Shown here in pieces: positions 46,256 to 57,904 of a DNA stretch of 64,000 nucleotides. The stretch's first letter is position 1; every line of letters begins with the position of its first letter. A program made the translations under genes and the position numbers. Origin of the DNA: Odobenus rosmarus divergens (lineage: Eukaryota > Chordata > Mammalia > Carnivora > Odobenidae); the NCBI RefSeq assembly GCF_000321225.1, contig NW_004450287.1, positions 2,962,209-3,026,208 of the forward strand, given 5' to 3'. Under the pieces are notes generated by a model. It searched no databases. It had not been told where the DNA came from and worked only from the letters and a program-made list of their open reading frames with translations.

Positions 46256-46488
46256 GGGGCCCCTGGGTGGCTCAGATGGTTAAGCGTCTGCCTTCAGCTC
46301 AGGTCATGATCTCAAGGTCCTGGAATAGAGCCCCATATCCAGCCCCGCATCCAGTCCTGCATCCAGCCGGGCATCAGGCTCCCTGCTCGACGGGGAACCT
46401 GCATCTCCGTCTCCTACTGTTCCCCTGCTTGTGCTCTCTCGCTCTCTCTGTCAAATAAATAAATAAAATCTTAGAAAAAATAAAAAAA
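46256..46488 (+). mobile_element. CAN-SINE with 12-bp internal expansion
   Basis: The body carries four tandem 12-base units (about 46,329-46,375) of the form 'agccccgcatcc', one of which begins 'agtcct', as in the copy at 38.6 kb. The 17-bp TSD 'taaactattggtttgtg' is at 46,239-46,255 and 46,489-46,505. Confidence 0.96.
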
Positions 46489-46505
46489 TAAACTATTGGT
46501 TTGTG

Positions 46506-46919
46506 AGCTAAATAGGTGAATACGTAGATTCAAATAACAGGTAGAGTGACTTTGGGACCCAGGTTTATCTGACTATGGGAAGAGCCTGACTGATTCCATT
46601 GATTAGGCAATAGAGATTGTGATTCTCTTTCTTGCTGTGCTTAAAGGCAGGAGGACAAAGACAGAGAGTCAGCCTGCCACTGAACACATCAACAATGGCT
46701 TTCAGAAATCATGAAGCAGAGACATGGTTCATTGAATTTGCTTTTAGGCAAAGAATTTTCTGGAGGTTAAGGTAAGATTTATCATATTGTCTTCTCCTCG
46801 AAAGTGACCCTACAGCCATGGGATCTATCAGGAACCGTTCTTGTGACTCAGATATGCTTAGATGCACAGCCCAAAAGAAATAGAAATTTGGAGGAAGTGT
46901 CACTCTACAGTGTAATATG
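46506..46919. other. Sequence without recognised features
   Basis: May include the start of the MLT1-type LTR that follows; no separate feature supported. Confidence 0.35.
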
Positions 46920-47463
46920 TGCAGATGTCATCAGAACATTAAAGATAACCACAAGCTCTTTGACATTTCTCCTATCTAGAGATGGATTCTGTTTTTGTTT
47001 TTTTTTCTCCTTGAATGTGGGCTTCCATATGACTGCGTTGAGCAAAGCAGTATGGTGGAAATGTAGCTATGACAGGTCCAGGCCTTTCTTTTAAGAAGAC
47101 TGGAGGCTCCCTTGGCCTTTTGGAGTCCTGGACTATCATGTAAGAAGTTAGACTTTTCTATGGAGAAGACAAGTGGAGCAATCCTGAGTTTTCATGAGCA
47201 GAGGGCTCCAGCCAAGCCCAGGCTTCTAGCTATCCATGTCATTGCACCAGGGATATGAAAGAGGCTATCCTGGGCAATGAAGACAAGTGGAGCTTCCAGT
47301 TGAATATCACTGAGTGACCAGAGTCAATAATACGTGGAATAGAAGAATCACCCATAGGTCTCACTTGCTTAAGTTCTTGGCTCCCTGAATTGTGAGATAT
47401 TAAAATTGTTGTTTTTCATCACTAAAATTTGGAGCAGTTTGTTACACAGCAGTAGATAACGAG
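46920..47463 (+). mobile_element. MLT1-type (ERVL-MaLR) solo LTR
   Basis: Ordered landmarks match MLT1: 'gctctttgacatttctcctatctagag', 'ttgaatgtgggcttccatatgactgc', 'aagaagactggaggctccc', 'cagccaagcccaggcttctagc', and the end 'tttggagcagtttgttacacagcagtagataac'. No internal retroviral sequence is attached, so it is a solo LTR. Diverged. The 5' end is uncertain. Confidence 0.8.
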
Positions 47464-47561
47464 AAGAAATGCTCATTTTGAATTTGATTTTTTTAATGTA
47501 ATGAATTATATTTATTAGAAAGAATATATGTGCAAATTCTAAGACTAAAGACTAAGAAATA

Positions 47562-47588
47562 TATATACACACACACATATATATATAG
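47562..47588. repeat. Short (TA)n(CA)n tract
   Basis: 'atatatacacacacacatat' followed by further TA units; a small compound dinucleotide repeat. Confidence 0.85.
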
Positions 47589-48945
47589 TTTAAATTTTGG
47601 AACAGACAAGAATGACCAGGCAGACTAAAGGTAGGAACCAAAAGAACAAACATTTAAATGTGAAATTAGCAAAAGACCTCAGTATTAACAACAACAACAA
47701 CAGTCTTACAGCTAGATGTATTAATTATATTGATTGCAACTGACAGGCTAAAGAACACTGTCTCTATGATGTGACAAGATTTTGTTTCTTACGAATGATA
47801 GATTACCTTTAATTATATGATAATTGTAACTCATAATGGCCTTTGTTTTGTCCAACTACTTATTTTTAAGTACAGACTATTTAAGACTTTCTAAAGGTCT
47901 CAGTTTGAATACTTTAAGGAAATAAAGCATAAAACATAAAGAGCTCAAGTTGTATTCTACCCTAATCTAATACTAATTCATGAAATTAATGATTCATCCC
48001 TAAGTATCCATGATAGAAATTACTAAAATTTCACCAAGGGGAGAAAATGATCAAAATAGTTTTCATTTTTCACCCAAAACACCAACCTACAGTCAAGAGA
48101 GTGCTTACAGCTAAATATGGCATGTAATTTTTAAAGTTTAGAAATTTAAGAAGTTCAGATAGCTTCCTCAGAAAATACGAAGATACTAAAACTCTATCCA
48201 GAAATTGATAAAGATCAAAATACTGAATAGGCAGTGCAAGTTTTTATGTACCATCAAAGATTGTAATTGACTGAGTCTTCATATAAGATATTCATTAGGT
48301 GACTATTTTTTATTATTTCAAGTGAAGGTAGTTACAATTAAACTGAAATAACCTTTCCAGTTCGGGATGGCTTGTTCAGACTATTTGTGATTATGACTGA
48401 AGCGGTCACCTTTATTCATATGCTAAATGAAAGATGCTCGTATTTTGTCCCTGCCACTATTTCATGGTTTTACCTTAAAAATTAGTCATATCAAATTGAC
48501 CCCTAAAGGTACACACCAATTGTAGAAGGAAAGTTTAATATCTCATGATATTGGTATATTTGGGAGAAAACACAGACGTAAATTGGACTTGAAGAATTGT
48601 TACGGTAAATTCATTTGAAATCCTTACCCATCAAAACCCAAGAGTTTTGGCCACAAGGTGTGCTGGTAACGGGGATGGAAATATGCTCCAGAAGGAGCAA
48701 GAGGACCTGATGCTGTGGTAGTGTCGGCCAAGTACTTATGATCAGCCTGGGCAGCTACCACAGTTACACAAAACTCTGATCTGGGCGTTGAAGGTGAGGG
48801 TTAAAACCTGTCTGCTCTGCTTGTCAGTTTGCACACACAGCACAGGTCCTCATCAGTCCAGACAAAGACATGCCTTTTTCCTTATAGGAGTTTCTCACAG
48901 TGGTTGTCTTTTCCTAACTCTTACAAAGATGACATTGTTTTTTCC
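47589..48945. other. Largely unique sequence
   Basis: No repeat family recognised. The right end may already be 3' UTR of the SDCBP retrocopy. Confidence 0.4.
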
Positions 48946-48949
48946 TATT

Positions 48950-50671
48950 TGGTATAAGAATTTTTACATTTAATATATAGTGATTCATTTCTCAGAAATT
49001 AATACCAGTAACTTTTAGAAGAAAGAAATTTCCATTACACAATAGACTAGAAAATCTCAAATGCAACTAAGCAGCTATGCTATATAGCTCAGTATGTACC
49101 ATTAAATTGTTCTGGGCTAGTGTACATTTCAGTTTAACATAGAACTGCATTTTGGGTTTTAGAAAGGCAGCAATAGGGGCGCCTGGGTGGCTCAGTCGTT
49201 AAGCATCTGCCTTCAGCTCAGGTCATGATCTCAGGGTCCTGGGATCGAGCCCCGCATCGGGCTCTCTGCTCCGCAGGAAGCATGCTTCTCCCTCTCCCAC
49301 TCCCCCTGCTTGTATTCCCTCTCTTGCTGTGTCTCTCTGTGTCAAATAAATAAATAAAATCTTAAAAAAAAAAGAAAAAAAGAAAGGCAGCAGTAGTTAT
49401 ATTTTGGCTTTTATTCTAGATGCTTAACAGTTAAGGCAACAGTTGAAGCATTTTAAGTAAAGGTAGTTAGAATTAAATGATGATCAACACAATCCCTTGC
49501 AACTTACATACACTGTATAATGCTTACATGGAATGAAACCAGTGTACTTAATTGGTGTTTTACAGGCACACGCATGTGCACACACACACGCAGAAAACTA
49601 AAAAAACCATCAAAAGCAGTCATTCTACATGTCCTATGGTAACACATTAAAAATGCAATTATACCATAGAACTGTAGGAATATGAACAGCACTACTTAAT
49701 ATGTAAGATAAAGGTGATTGGTTCTAACACAGAGCTAAGCCTGTGTCAGTCATTCTAATAATGGCTTGTAAAAGCATTGGGTTTCCAGTAGAGAAACTAC
49801 TCTATGAAAATCAGTAAATCTGTCCAAAGTTTCACATCTGTAAAACCAGGATAAGGCTACAATGATCTTGAAGTGTGAACAAGATATCCAGTCAAAACAG
49901 TAAGATTCCAGCCATAATGTAAGATAGAAAGGTCTTCATGCAGCAGATGCTCTCTGGCTCCTAGAAAGCTTCATTTGCATAATATAAAGTTAAGTTGCCC
50001 AAGAAGTAAATTGGAGAAGTTCGGTGAAGTTTCCATTGCGCCAAGACTTTTAAAACTCAGGAATGGTTTTTCGTCAGGCTTTTCATAATTCTTGGTGCCA
50101 TCCATTTAATAATATGTTCAAAGATAAAAGCAGGCATGATTGTAATAGTAACTACAGTCTCAGCTGTTGACAGTATGTTTGCAGTTTGAGAATCCTTCAG
50201 CCCAATGACATTCTGCCCGTTGACTTCACAGATGTTATGTTCTGTGAGAAGACCATTTCTGGCTGCAGAACTATCTTTCACTATGGATGTTATCTTTCCA
50301 TTTTTAAAGATAAAGCCAACATGTCCAGTACTATCCTTATGTATGGTAACTGTCCGTTCAGAGGGCCTGTCATGAACAGTCATAGTAATTTTCTGTCCAA
50401 AAGCCTGTTTGAGCACGTTGTGTGCTCTATCAGCACTCCAGCCTGTACAGTTTTCCCCATTGATCTGGAGTACTTGGTCCCCAAATCTCAGACTAACCAA
50501 TGAGGCTGGAGAATTTGCCTGGACCAGCTGAACAAATACACCATTATCTGTTGATTTAAGCCTGAGCCCAATTTTTCCATCTTGATCCTTACACAAAATG
50601 ATGTCATGAATCCCTTGCTTAATTTCTGCTCTACGAATTCTAACGTCATTACCAGTTACAGGGGTAATGGT
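48950..50671 (-). pseudogene. Syntenin-1 (SDCBP) retrocopy, 5'-truncated
   Basis: Minus-strand processed copy of syntenin-1, the tandem-PDZ adaptor that binds syndecans and helps form exosomes. Coding sequence from about 50,671 to the stop at 50,057 matches the protein from roughly residue 105: [18 protein letters not shown], then PDZ1 ([36 protein letters not shown]), then PDZ2 ([40 protein letters not shown]). There are no introns and no stop across about 200 codons. A 2-base deletion after MKSL shifts the last codons and ends the frame early (KSLTKNHS, stop). A 3' UTR follows with a polyadenylation signal (minus-strand AATAAA at 49,410-49,415). The part below 49,177 is assigned from memory of the parental 3' UTR and is less sure. 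The N-terminal domain is missing, so there is no normal start codon. Confidence 0.9.
49177..49380 (+). mobile_element. CAN-SINE in the SDCBP retrocopy 3' UTR
   Basis: Near-consensus head 'gggcgcctgggtggctcagtcg'. TSD 'agaaaggcagcaatag' (49,161-49,176) and 'agaaaggcagcagtag' (49,381-49,396), both retrocopy sequence. The SINE is therefore younger than the retrocopy. Confidence 0.96.
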
Positions 50672-50721
50672 TGTGCTCTCTCTCTTTCTCTAACAAATAA
50701 ATAAAATCTTTTTAAAAAAGA
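50672..50721 (+). mobile_element. CAN-SINE tail fragment
   Basis: Only the CT-rich end and tail remain ('gtgctctctctctttctc', then 'aaataaataaaatctttttaaa'). It abuts the truncated 5' end of the SDCBP retrocopy with no gap. No head and no clear TSD. Confidence 0.8.
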
Positions 50722-50894
50722 TATTAAAAAGTGAATAAATATTAAAGCTAGAACAAGAATTTTTGTAGCATTTTTCTTTAATTTCTGCCCTGACACATCT
50801 TAAGGGTATGAATTTACTCTCCTCAAATATTAGTACTACTCATAATTGATTATTAAAATGTTAAAAATATTAACCAACATTGGCTTCTAATACT

Positions 50895-51085
50895 TTCCAT
50901 TTCCCAAGTACTGTGTTAAGTGCATTATATTTTTAGTCTCATTTAATCCTCATAATATGTCTGTGAGGTAAATGACATTTTCTTATTTAGTAATTTAGGA
51001 ACCTGACTGAGGTTTAGAGAGGCTAAGTCATTGCAGATACACACAGAAGTGACAAGGTGAGATGAACCCAAGACATAGTTTTTAA
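50895..51085 (+). mobile_element. MIR fragment
   Basis: 'caagtactgtgttaagtgcattata', 'tctcatttaatcctcataatatgtctgtgaggta' and 'ctgactgaggtttagagaggctaagtcattg' are in MIR order, plus strand. Confidence 0.82.
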
Positions 51086-51229
51086 AAAATTACATCATCG
51101 CCCTAAGCTACCTTTCCTCTATGATTAGAAATGCTTTGGTGAAAACATTAAAATATACCAAGCATGAGAAAGCTTCTTCAATGATTCTACACTATATAGA
51201 CTACAAATATTAGTTAATATTAATGTCTT

Positions 51230-51660
51230 AATTTGGGTTGTCTTGGAGAGAGTCAAGGATTCAAGTTCACATGACCTACCTGTGTGGTGATCCTGGGAAA
51301 CAACATGAGAAAGTGATGTGGGAAGGACAGAAACCAGTTAAAAAGGTGTGTTATCAAGCAGGTTACAGTTGTGAACTTCTGAAGCTTGATTCCACCGGAG
51401 AACTGTGGAAACTAGTGTAGGAAATATTATGCTATATGGGAGAGATAAAAGGTGCATTATCTGTCATTTCTCACTAGATGTTGGTTGAGGTTATATTCCA
51501 GGGGGCATTAATTCTCTAGCAGGTCTAGCCTTTTGTGTAGGGGCAGAGCAGGGCTGGGCAGCCAGAAGAAGCCCTCAGTGCTGCTGGCTGATATTTGGGC
51601 CACTTACACTGAAATTGTATTGGCTCAGGTGACATGATGGGACAACAGTAGCTACTACAA
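51230..51660. other. Mixed-composition block, possible LTR remnant
   Basis: A GC-richer stretch in AT-rich surroundings with an open frame 51,238-51,420 (60 aa) that matches nothing I know. Its words ('gggaaacaacatgagaaag', 'ggaaggacagaaaccag') recall LTR sequence, but I cannot assign a family. Confidence 0.25.
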
Positions 51661-51831
51661 TTAATAGTCATCTCTATTTCTTAATTCATACCTGAGGATT
51701 TTCCTGATCAATTCTGGCAAATTATAATCTCCTCTGAAGGTCTGTAGCATTTTATTTTTACCATTGTCATAAAAGTTACTAATTACTTACTATCATGATT
51801 TGTTAAAACTTGTGTACAAGTTTTCACTCTT

Positions 51832-52059
51832 TTTTTAAAGTTGTTTTATATTTTTTTAAAGGATTTTATTTATTCGTTTGAGACACAGAGATACAGAGAG
51901 AGAGAAGAGAAAGCATGAGCAGGGAGAGAGGCAGAGGGAGAGGGAGAAGCAGGCTCCCTGCTGAGCCAGGAGCCCGATGTGGGGCTCGATCCCAGGACCC
52001 TGGGATCATGACCTGAGCCGAAGGCAGATGCCTAACCATCTGAGCCGCCCAGGCGCCCA
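51832..52059 (-). mobile_element. CAN-SINE
   Basis: The minus-strand head ends 'gccgcccaggcgccc'. The 16-bp TSD 'acaagttttcactctt' is at 51,816-51,831 and 52,060-52,075. The T-rich tail is extended and interrupted. Confidence 0.96.
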
Positions 52060-52389
52060 ACAAGTTTTCACTCTTAAAAAACCAAAATGAATGAAGGCAG
52101 GTACCACACTATAGACCATGTGTATATCATAGACCTGGCTTTGTGTCTTCTTTTTAGGCCCTCAATATGTATAGTTTATCTGCATTTGATCCTCTTTTTC
52201 ACTAATTTATTTGGAAGTGTATGCCAAAATTTTGTTTTTGAAACCCTTCATTTATTGTGCTGCATTCTCATAAATCCTTACTTAGATGGCCCTTAAATTG
52301 TTTCCCACTCTAACTTCAGTTCTGAGAATCAGACTTGCATTGTAGTTCAACATCTGTCCTTCAGAATTTTGTATCTTATCAGGCTAAAA

Positions 52390-52890
52390 TCAGACTGTTC
52401 ATTTTATGTGGCCTCTGCTGAATGTTTAACTCCACTCACCACTTTTTTCTACCCTTCTCTCTGCCTCAGGAGACTGATATATATGTTCTACATCGAGGGA
52501 CCTCCTTATTCTCCCACATCTAGTTGAGTTTTGCCTTTGGACAGAATTGCCAGGGATCACATGAGAGAGAAGAGAGAAGTCAGGATATTCCTTCTTTTGG
52601 GTCCTAACTTCTGGGTCACTGTTGGCCAGCTGAGTCCTGCTCCTCTTCCAAGACCCAGTTCATTTGGCTCTTTCAATCTCTTAGTTGTAAAAAGTGCTTT
52701 CTCCTCTCTTCGTTTTAGGCTTAGTCTGAGCAGAGGCCCATTGTTTCTATCTCAGATATATTAAATTCTAACTAGAGTTTACCTGCTCCTTGGGGCCACA
52801 TTTTTATAAGTGGTGGGTAGTCTCAATTAAATTCTCCTCGAATTACCAAATTTGAACATGCCATTTCTTTCCCAAAGAATGTGCCAGACT
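52390..52890 (+). other. Possible LTR remnant
   Basis: 'ttctctctgcctcaggagac', 'ctcaattaaattctcctcgaattacc' and 'tttgaacatgccatttctttccc' resemble the 3' part of an old mammalian LTR (…ttaaactctcctcgaattaccc…gtgccatctgtttcc…). Family not named. Confidence 0.4.
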
Positions 52891-54022
52891 GATAAGCCAA
52901 CTAATGAATATTTTTTTATTCCCTTAATTATGTTACCATCTTGCCAGTCCTGAAAAGGAAATGACCATCTTGAATATCTTTCTTTCTCTGTTTACTTTGG
53001 ATTACCAGTCAATTGCCAAATCACACTTATTCTGAATGTAACTAATTGCCTTATCTTATTTCTCATCCTACTACTTTGTAATATTTAAATTAACAAAATA
53101 AGTTCTGTACTGTGTCTGCAAATTCTAGTTTCTAATCTTTCCAGTATCTGTATTTCTAAATTATACTTTACTTCTAAATTAGACTTCTAAGTTACAAAGT
53201 TGATCATATTTTCTTCAGTGTTTTTAGTGACTTTTTTATTATAAAAAATAAAATGTATTTCTAAAATAAAATGTTCCTTTTATACATAAAAAAATTTCTG
53301 TACTTTTCAAATTACTTGTACAAAACTCAGTCAGTACTGAAAAATACTGAAATTCAGTATATACCTCAGTTTGTCTTATTTTGTTTTTACTTTCCTACTC
53401 ATCTCAATCCTCCCCATTTTTAGCTTATTACTCCTATGACTAGGCCATTTTTCTCTTTGTTCTTTTATGGTGAATGAGATTTTTATTTAAAAATCTTTAC
53501 ATTAGATCAAAATAATTGAAGAGATAGTTTCACCTAACACTTAAAATCTCTTATATTTACTCATATCTATTCAGTATCCTAGAACAGTAAATCTTTCTTT
53601 GAATTGGATATCACAATCAAAATAGGGAGGTTTGTTGTTTTTGTTTATAGTGGCTTAGAATTTCTATTTTTAAGTCTTTTTTTTTTACATTTTCAAGTTC
53701 ATTAATTACAGGGGAAAAAAGATACTACAAAATAATAGGAAAGATGATACACCAAAAATATATAGTAATTAATTTACCTAGATATATCTAGCAATATAGT
53801 TTAGAAATGTGTAAAACAAAAACTTATAGAATTATAAACTTTCAGAAAAGGACAAATCCACAACCATGTATAAAGCAAGAACTTAAAGAATTACAAGCAA
53901 AAATTTACACATATCTATCAGAAACAGATGAATCAAGTGTATTAATCTGTTTTTTAATTTTATTAAAAGAGGTTCTTTTACTTGAGTATGGTTGACATAC
54001 AATGTTACATTAGTGTTCTATT
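52891..54022. other. AT-rich sequence, nothing recognised
   Basis: Open frame 53,807-53,995 (62 aa) has no recognisable domain. Confidence 0.4.
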
Positions 54023-54034
54023 TATCTGGTTTTA

Positions 54035-54238
54035 TTTTATTTTATTTTTTTTAAAGATTTTATTTATTTATTTGACAGAGAGAGACAGTGAGAGCAGGAA
54101 CACAAGCAGGGGGAATGGGAGAGGGAGAAGCAGGCTTCCCGCTGAGCAGGGAGCCCGATGCGGGACTCGATCCCAGGACCCCGGGATCATGACCTGAGCC
54201 GAAGGCAGACGCTCAACGACTGAGCCACCCAGGTGCCC
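54035..54238 (-). mobile_element. CAN-SINE
   Basis: Very close to the consensus of the window. The 12-bp TSD 'tatctggtttta' is at 54,023-54,034 and 54,239-54,250. Likely among the younger SINEs here. Confidence 0.97.
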
Positions 54239-54250
54239 TATCTGGTTTTA

Positions 54251-55107
54251 ATTGTGATTCCATTGCCAGAGATTTAGATAAAATAGATCTAAGGTGGCAC
54301 TTAATTTCTGTAATTTCCAAAAAATCCTTTAGTATACTTGTCCATCCTGGTTTGGGAATCACTGTTCTGTAATTAGTCCTTAGAAGTCCATATGCTTATA
54401 TCTGTTTATGATCTGACCAGGGAATCTCTAGAAATCTCAGTTACCTAATCATTGAAAATAATGTTGAGATATTGAGAAGGTGTGTAAAGTCCTACTTATT
54501 GGCTTAAGTTTAAAATGTAGACATGTAAATATAAAAATGAGAAAGTTTGACTTAGACACTCCCAAAGATTGCTTGAAAATTTGACATTATACCAGTTCAA
54601 GAGTTGAGTTTTTTGTTGTTATTGATCTTCAAATGCTCACTGTATTGAGCAATAAAGAAGTGTAACAAATGTACAAGATGGCAACCTCCAATTCTTACTA
54701 TTGCTGGAATCAACACACCAGAGCTCATTGCCTGACATGACACTTTCCAACTAATTTTTAAAAACTCCCCTTTTGTAAAAATGGAAATTAATGTTACCTA
54801 TTTGCAGAATTTGGGGGAGAATGTGTGCAAATTACTGGCTCAGAGTAGACAATAAAAAATGTTATTTCTTCTGCAGAAATATATAATCTAATTAGGGAGC
54901 CAAAACAGAGAAACACAAAATAATTAATTATAATGCAATGTGGTCAGGGTCAGTGAAGGACTTCTCAGTGTGGGTTCAGCCAGCTTCTCGCTCAGGTTTT
55001 CTCATCTACCTGGGGGAGATAATCAAAAGAGGTTGAGTTCAACAATAGGTTTTCTGCTGTTCCTATGGCAACCAACTGAAAATAATCACACTTCACTTCA
55101 ATCCTTA
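54251..55107. other. AT-rich sequence, nothing recognised
   Basis: No feature supported. Confidence 0.4.
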
Positions 55108-55200
55108 AAGCAATTTAGTCAGCAACATTTGCTGAACACCCACTGTGTGCAGAGAAATGCACTGGAAGTTTATGGCAACAAGAAATTTTATTGTCCTAAG
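55108..55200 (-). mobile_element. L2 fragment
   Basis: 'tcagcaacatttgctgaacacccactgtgtgcagagaaatgc' is the reverse complement of the L2 3' end (…caacaaatatttattgagcacctactatgtgcc… in this orientation). Confidence 0.55.
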
Positions 55201-55784
55201 TGGAAACTGCTAGGAAAAAATAACTTTCTCTACAAATATAGCCTCTGAAAAAAAGTTTATAAAAGTCTGCCTCATTATCTGCTCATTAGGGTTTTAGACA
55301 CTTACCTTGTGCTGTAAGTGTCTTTTTGCAAACTTCTGCACCTATAATTCCCAAGGTAAAAGTGGAATTTGGCTCTACACTGGAAATGATTTGAGTTAGT
55401 TGAAACAACTTTTGAACACTGTTTTACCAATACTAGTGGATTTCTCTCTAGAATTTTCTCCTGGGAGTATAGATACACCTAAATACAAATGTAGGAAAAT
55501 GCTGTTTCCGAGTTTTGCCTTTTTTTGGAAGATCCTAGGACAATGAGGTTAAACAGGAAGAATGTCATTAAATAATAGCGAGTAATAAAATAGTTATGAT
55601 GACCTTTCTCATAAAAGCCAGCTATGTGAGGACTACCTACAGACTGTCAGATAAAGAACTTAAACATCTTTCTTCTATCTTCTCACAGCTGTGTGTGGCC
55701 AGTCCACATCAGGCTAGAACAAATACCAGGTGTCTCCCACTGACCTTCTTATCTATTCAAAATCCTTAGTAATGTGTAGCCTTG
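55201..55784. other. Sequence without recognised features
   Basis: No feature supported. Confidence 0.4.
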
Positions 55785-55796
55785 ACACCCATCTTT

Positions 55797-55961
55797 TTTT
55801 TTTTTAAGATTTTATTTATTTGACAGAGAGAGACACAGCGAGAGAGGAAGCACAAGCAGCTGCAGAGCAGGGAGCCTGATGCAGGGCTCCATCCCAGGAC
55901 CCTGGGATCATGACCTGAGCCGAAGGCAGACGCTTAACGACTGAGCCACCCAGGCGCCCCA
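55797..55961 (-). mobile_element. CAN-SINE
   Basis: A body deletion removes part of the CT-rich middle (about 165 bp long). The 12-bp TSD 'acacccatcttt' is at 55,785-55,796 and 55,962-55,973. Confidence 0.96.
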
Positions 55962-55973
55962 ACACCCATCTTT

Positions 55974-56411
55974 AATTCACCATTTTCCAGAGCAGCTTTC
56001 CACTGAGATTTATTTCACTTAGATTGATTTTACATGTATAATACTGTGTATGCTCTTTTATCCATTTGCATATTGCTCCAACTAACCTCAAAAAGAAGAA
56101 TTAGTGAAATATGATGACATGGAATACTGATGCATGTTTATTTAAGCTGTGTACATTTATTTAATATTAAATGCCATTTTTTTCTCACTACACAATAAGC
56201 TGAAGTTCCTTATATTAAGAAATAGAAAATATTAAGAATAAGTATGAATAGTAAAATGATCCATAACTTAATACTCTTGGACTTTGATGATTAACATCGA
56301 GGTATATAAATTTTTTGCTTTTATTGTTAAAAAATGAGATTGAACTTTTTACATAATTTATAACCTCCATTTATATTTACTGATATATCACTGAATATCT
56401 TTACACATTGT
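55974..56411. other. AT-rich sequence, nothing recognised
   Basis: No feature supported. Confidence 0.4.
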
Positions 56412-56790
56412 TATGGACTAGATTGTGTCCTCCCCGCCATTCATTGAAACCCCAACCCCCAGTGTTCCTATATTTGGAAATAGCGTTTCTAAAGAAGGTA
56501 TTAAGGTTAAAAGAGGTCATAAGGCTGTGGCTCTAGTCTGATAGGTTTAGTGTCCTTAGTAAGAAGAGGAGGAGGTACCAGAGTGCTCTCTCTGAGCATA
56601 GAGAACAGTTTATGTGAGATGCAGTGAGAAGGTGCTCTCTGCAAGCCTAGGAAAGAGTTCTCACCAGAAACCAACCCTTCTGGCACCTTGATCTTGGACT
56701 TCCAGCCTCCAGAACTATGAGAAAATAAATTTCGGTTCCTTAAGTCACCTAGACTGTGGTGTTTTGTTATAGCAATCTGAGCAGACTATA
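56412..56790 (+). mobile_element. MST/MaLR-type solo LTR
   Basis: Starts 'tatggactagattgtgtcctcc' and continues 'cattgaaaccccaaccccca', 'gagatgcagtgagaaggtgctctctg', 'ggcaccttgatcttggacttccagcctccagaactatgagaaaataaat' and 'gtgttttgttatagcaatctgagcagact'. This is the MST/MLT1A order. No internal region. Moderately diverged. Confidence 0.82.
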
Positions 56791-57777
56791 CATATACTAA
56801 TAAATGTGTTTCTATAACATTTTAATCATGACATGGAATCTTTGCATGTCATAATTTATTTTTACTTTCCTATTATTAAATATTTCAATTACCTAAATAT
56901 AATCTTAACATTTATTTATTTTCATAGGAAAAATTTCCAGAAATATTTCTGAATATAAACTAATACACATTTCTAAATATTTTTGATTCATATTGGTAAC
57001 TGTTAGTCCAGTCTATACTTCTGTGACTTGTGTGAGAGTGTGACTCTTTCACTGTATCTCTACTCATAAAGGAGTTATCACTTTTAAATCTTTGTAAATC
57101 TGGTAGTCAAAAATTACATCTGTTTTATTTTTTTACTCAATTTGATTTTTTAAATGTAATTTGTAATGAGTTGATTATATTTGTGATTATATTTGTACTG
57201 ATTTGATAGCTAATTTTTATTAGCCTTTCTATGTCTCAACTTTGTGACTTGGTCTATGCATATCCTTGTAGGTATTTATTTCTTAAATTACAAGAAAAAT
57301 ATGCTTGTGATTATCTATTTTTGTATTGAAAGAAAATTATGTGCAGAGCCAAGAGATTGTTGTAAATGACATTTATTTCAGTGACATGAGAAACACATTT
57401 ATCTGTGATAAGTTGGTATTTGAGTGGGAGTTGAGCATAGAGAGCATGGGAAATATTTTATTTCCACATCACCATTTTCTTATGTTTTTGATTCTAGCTG
57501 CTGCTTCTCATAAAGTTTTTACTTCTTCTGTTAATACCTTCTGTGAGGTTTCCCAGGGCATTTTACACACTCTAGTCAGTTAGTCAATATCCTGTGTCCT
57601 TTTGCTGATTAATATTTTAAATCTGTAACCTCTTATGTTCATCTGAACCCAATCTGACTTATGAGTTCTCTCAAAGAATGACCTCACCATCCACTCAGAT
57701 TCTTGTATCAATAACATGGATGCCATCTTTGACTCATTTATCTTCAATTTACAACATCCAATGAGCCAGTACTTTGA
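56791..57777. other. AT-rich sequence, nothing recognised
   Basis: Frame 57,326-57,583 (85 aa) has no recognisable domain and lies in plain AT-rich DNA. Confidence 0.4.
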
Positions 57778-57895
57778 TTATTTCAACAAACATTTATTGA
57801 TATGCTACACTATATCAGGTAATATTCTAGACTCTCGGGGTATAGCAGGAAACAAAACAAACTAAGTCCTTGTTTTTGCAGAGCTTATGTAAATG
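57778..57895 (-). mobile_element. L2 fragment
   Basis: 'ttcaacaaacatttattgatatgctacactatatcagg' and 'ctcggggtatagcaggaaac' are L2 3' end in reverse. Confidence 0.65.
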
Positions 57896-57904
57896 GGTGT
57901 ATGT

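Noticed and set aside
50186..50503. Plus-strand frame of 105 aa
   Set aside because: Shadow of the SDCBP retrocopy, which is convincingly coding-like on the minus strand.
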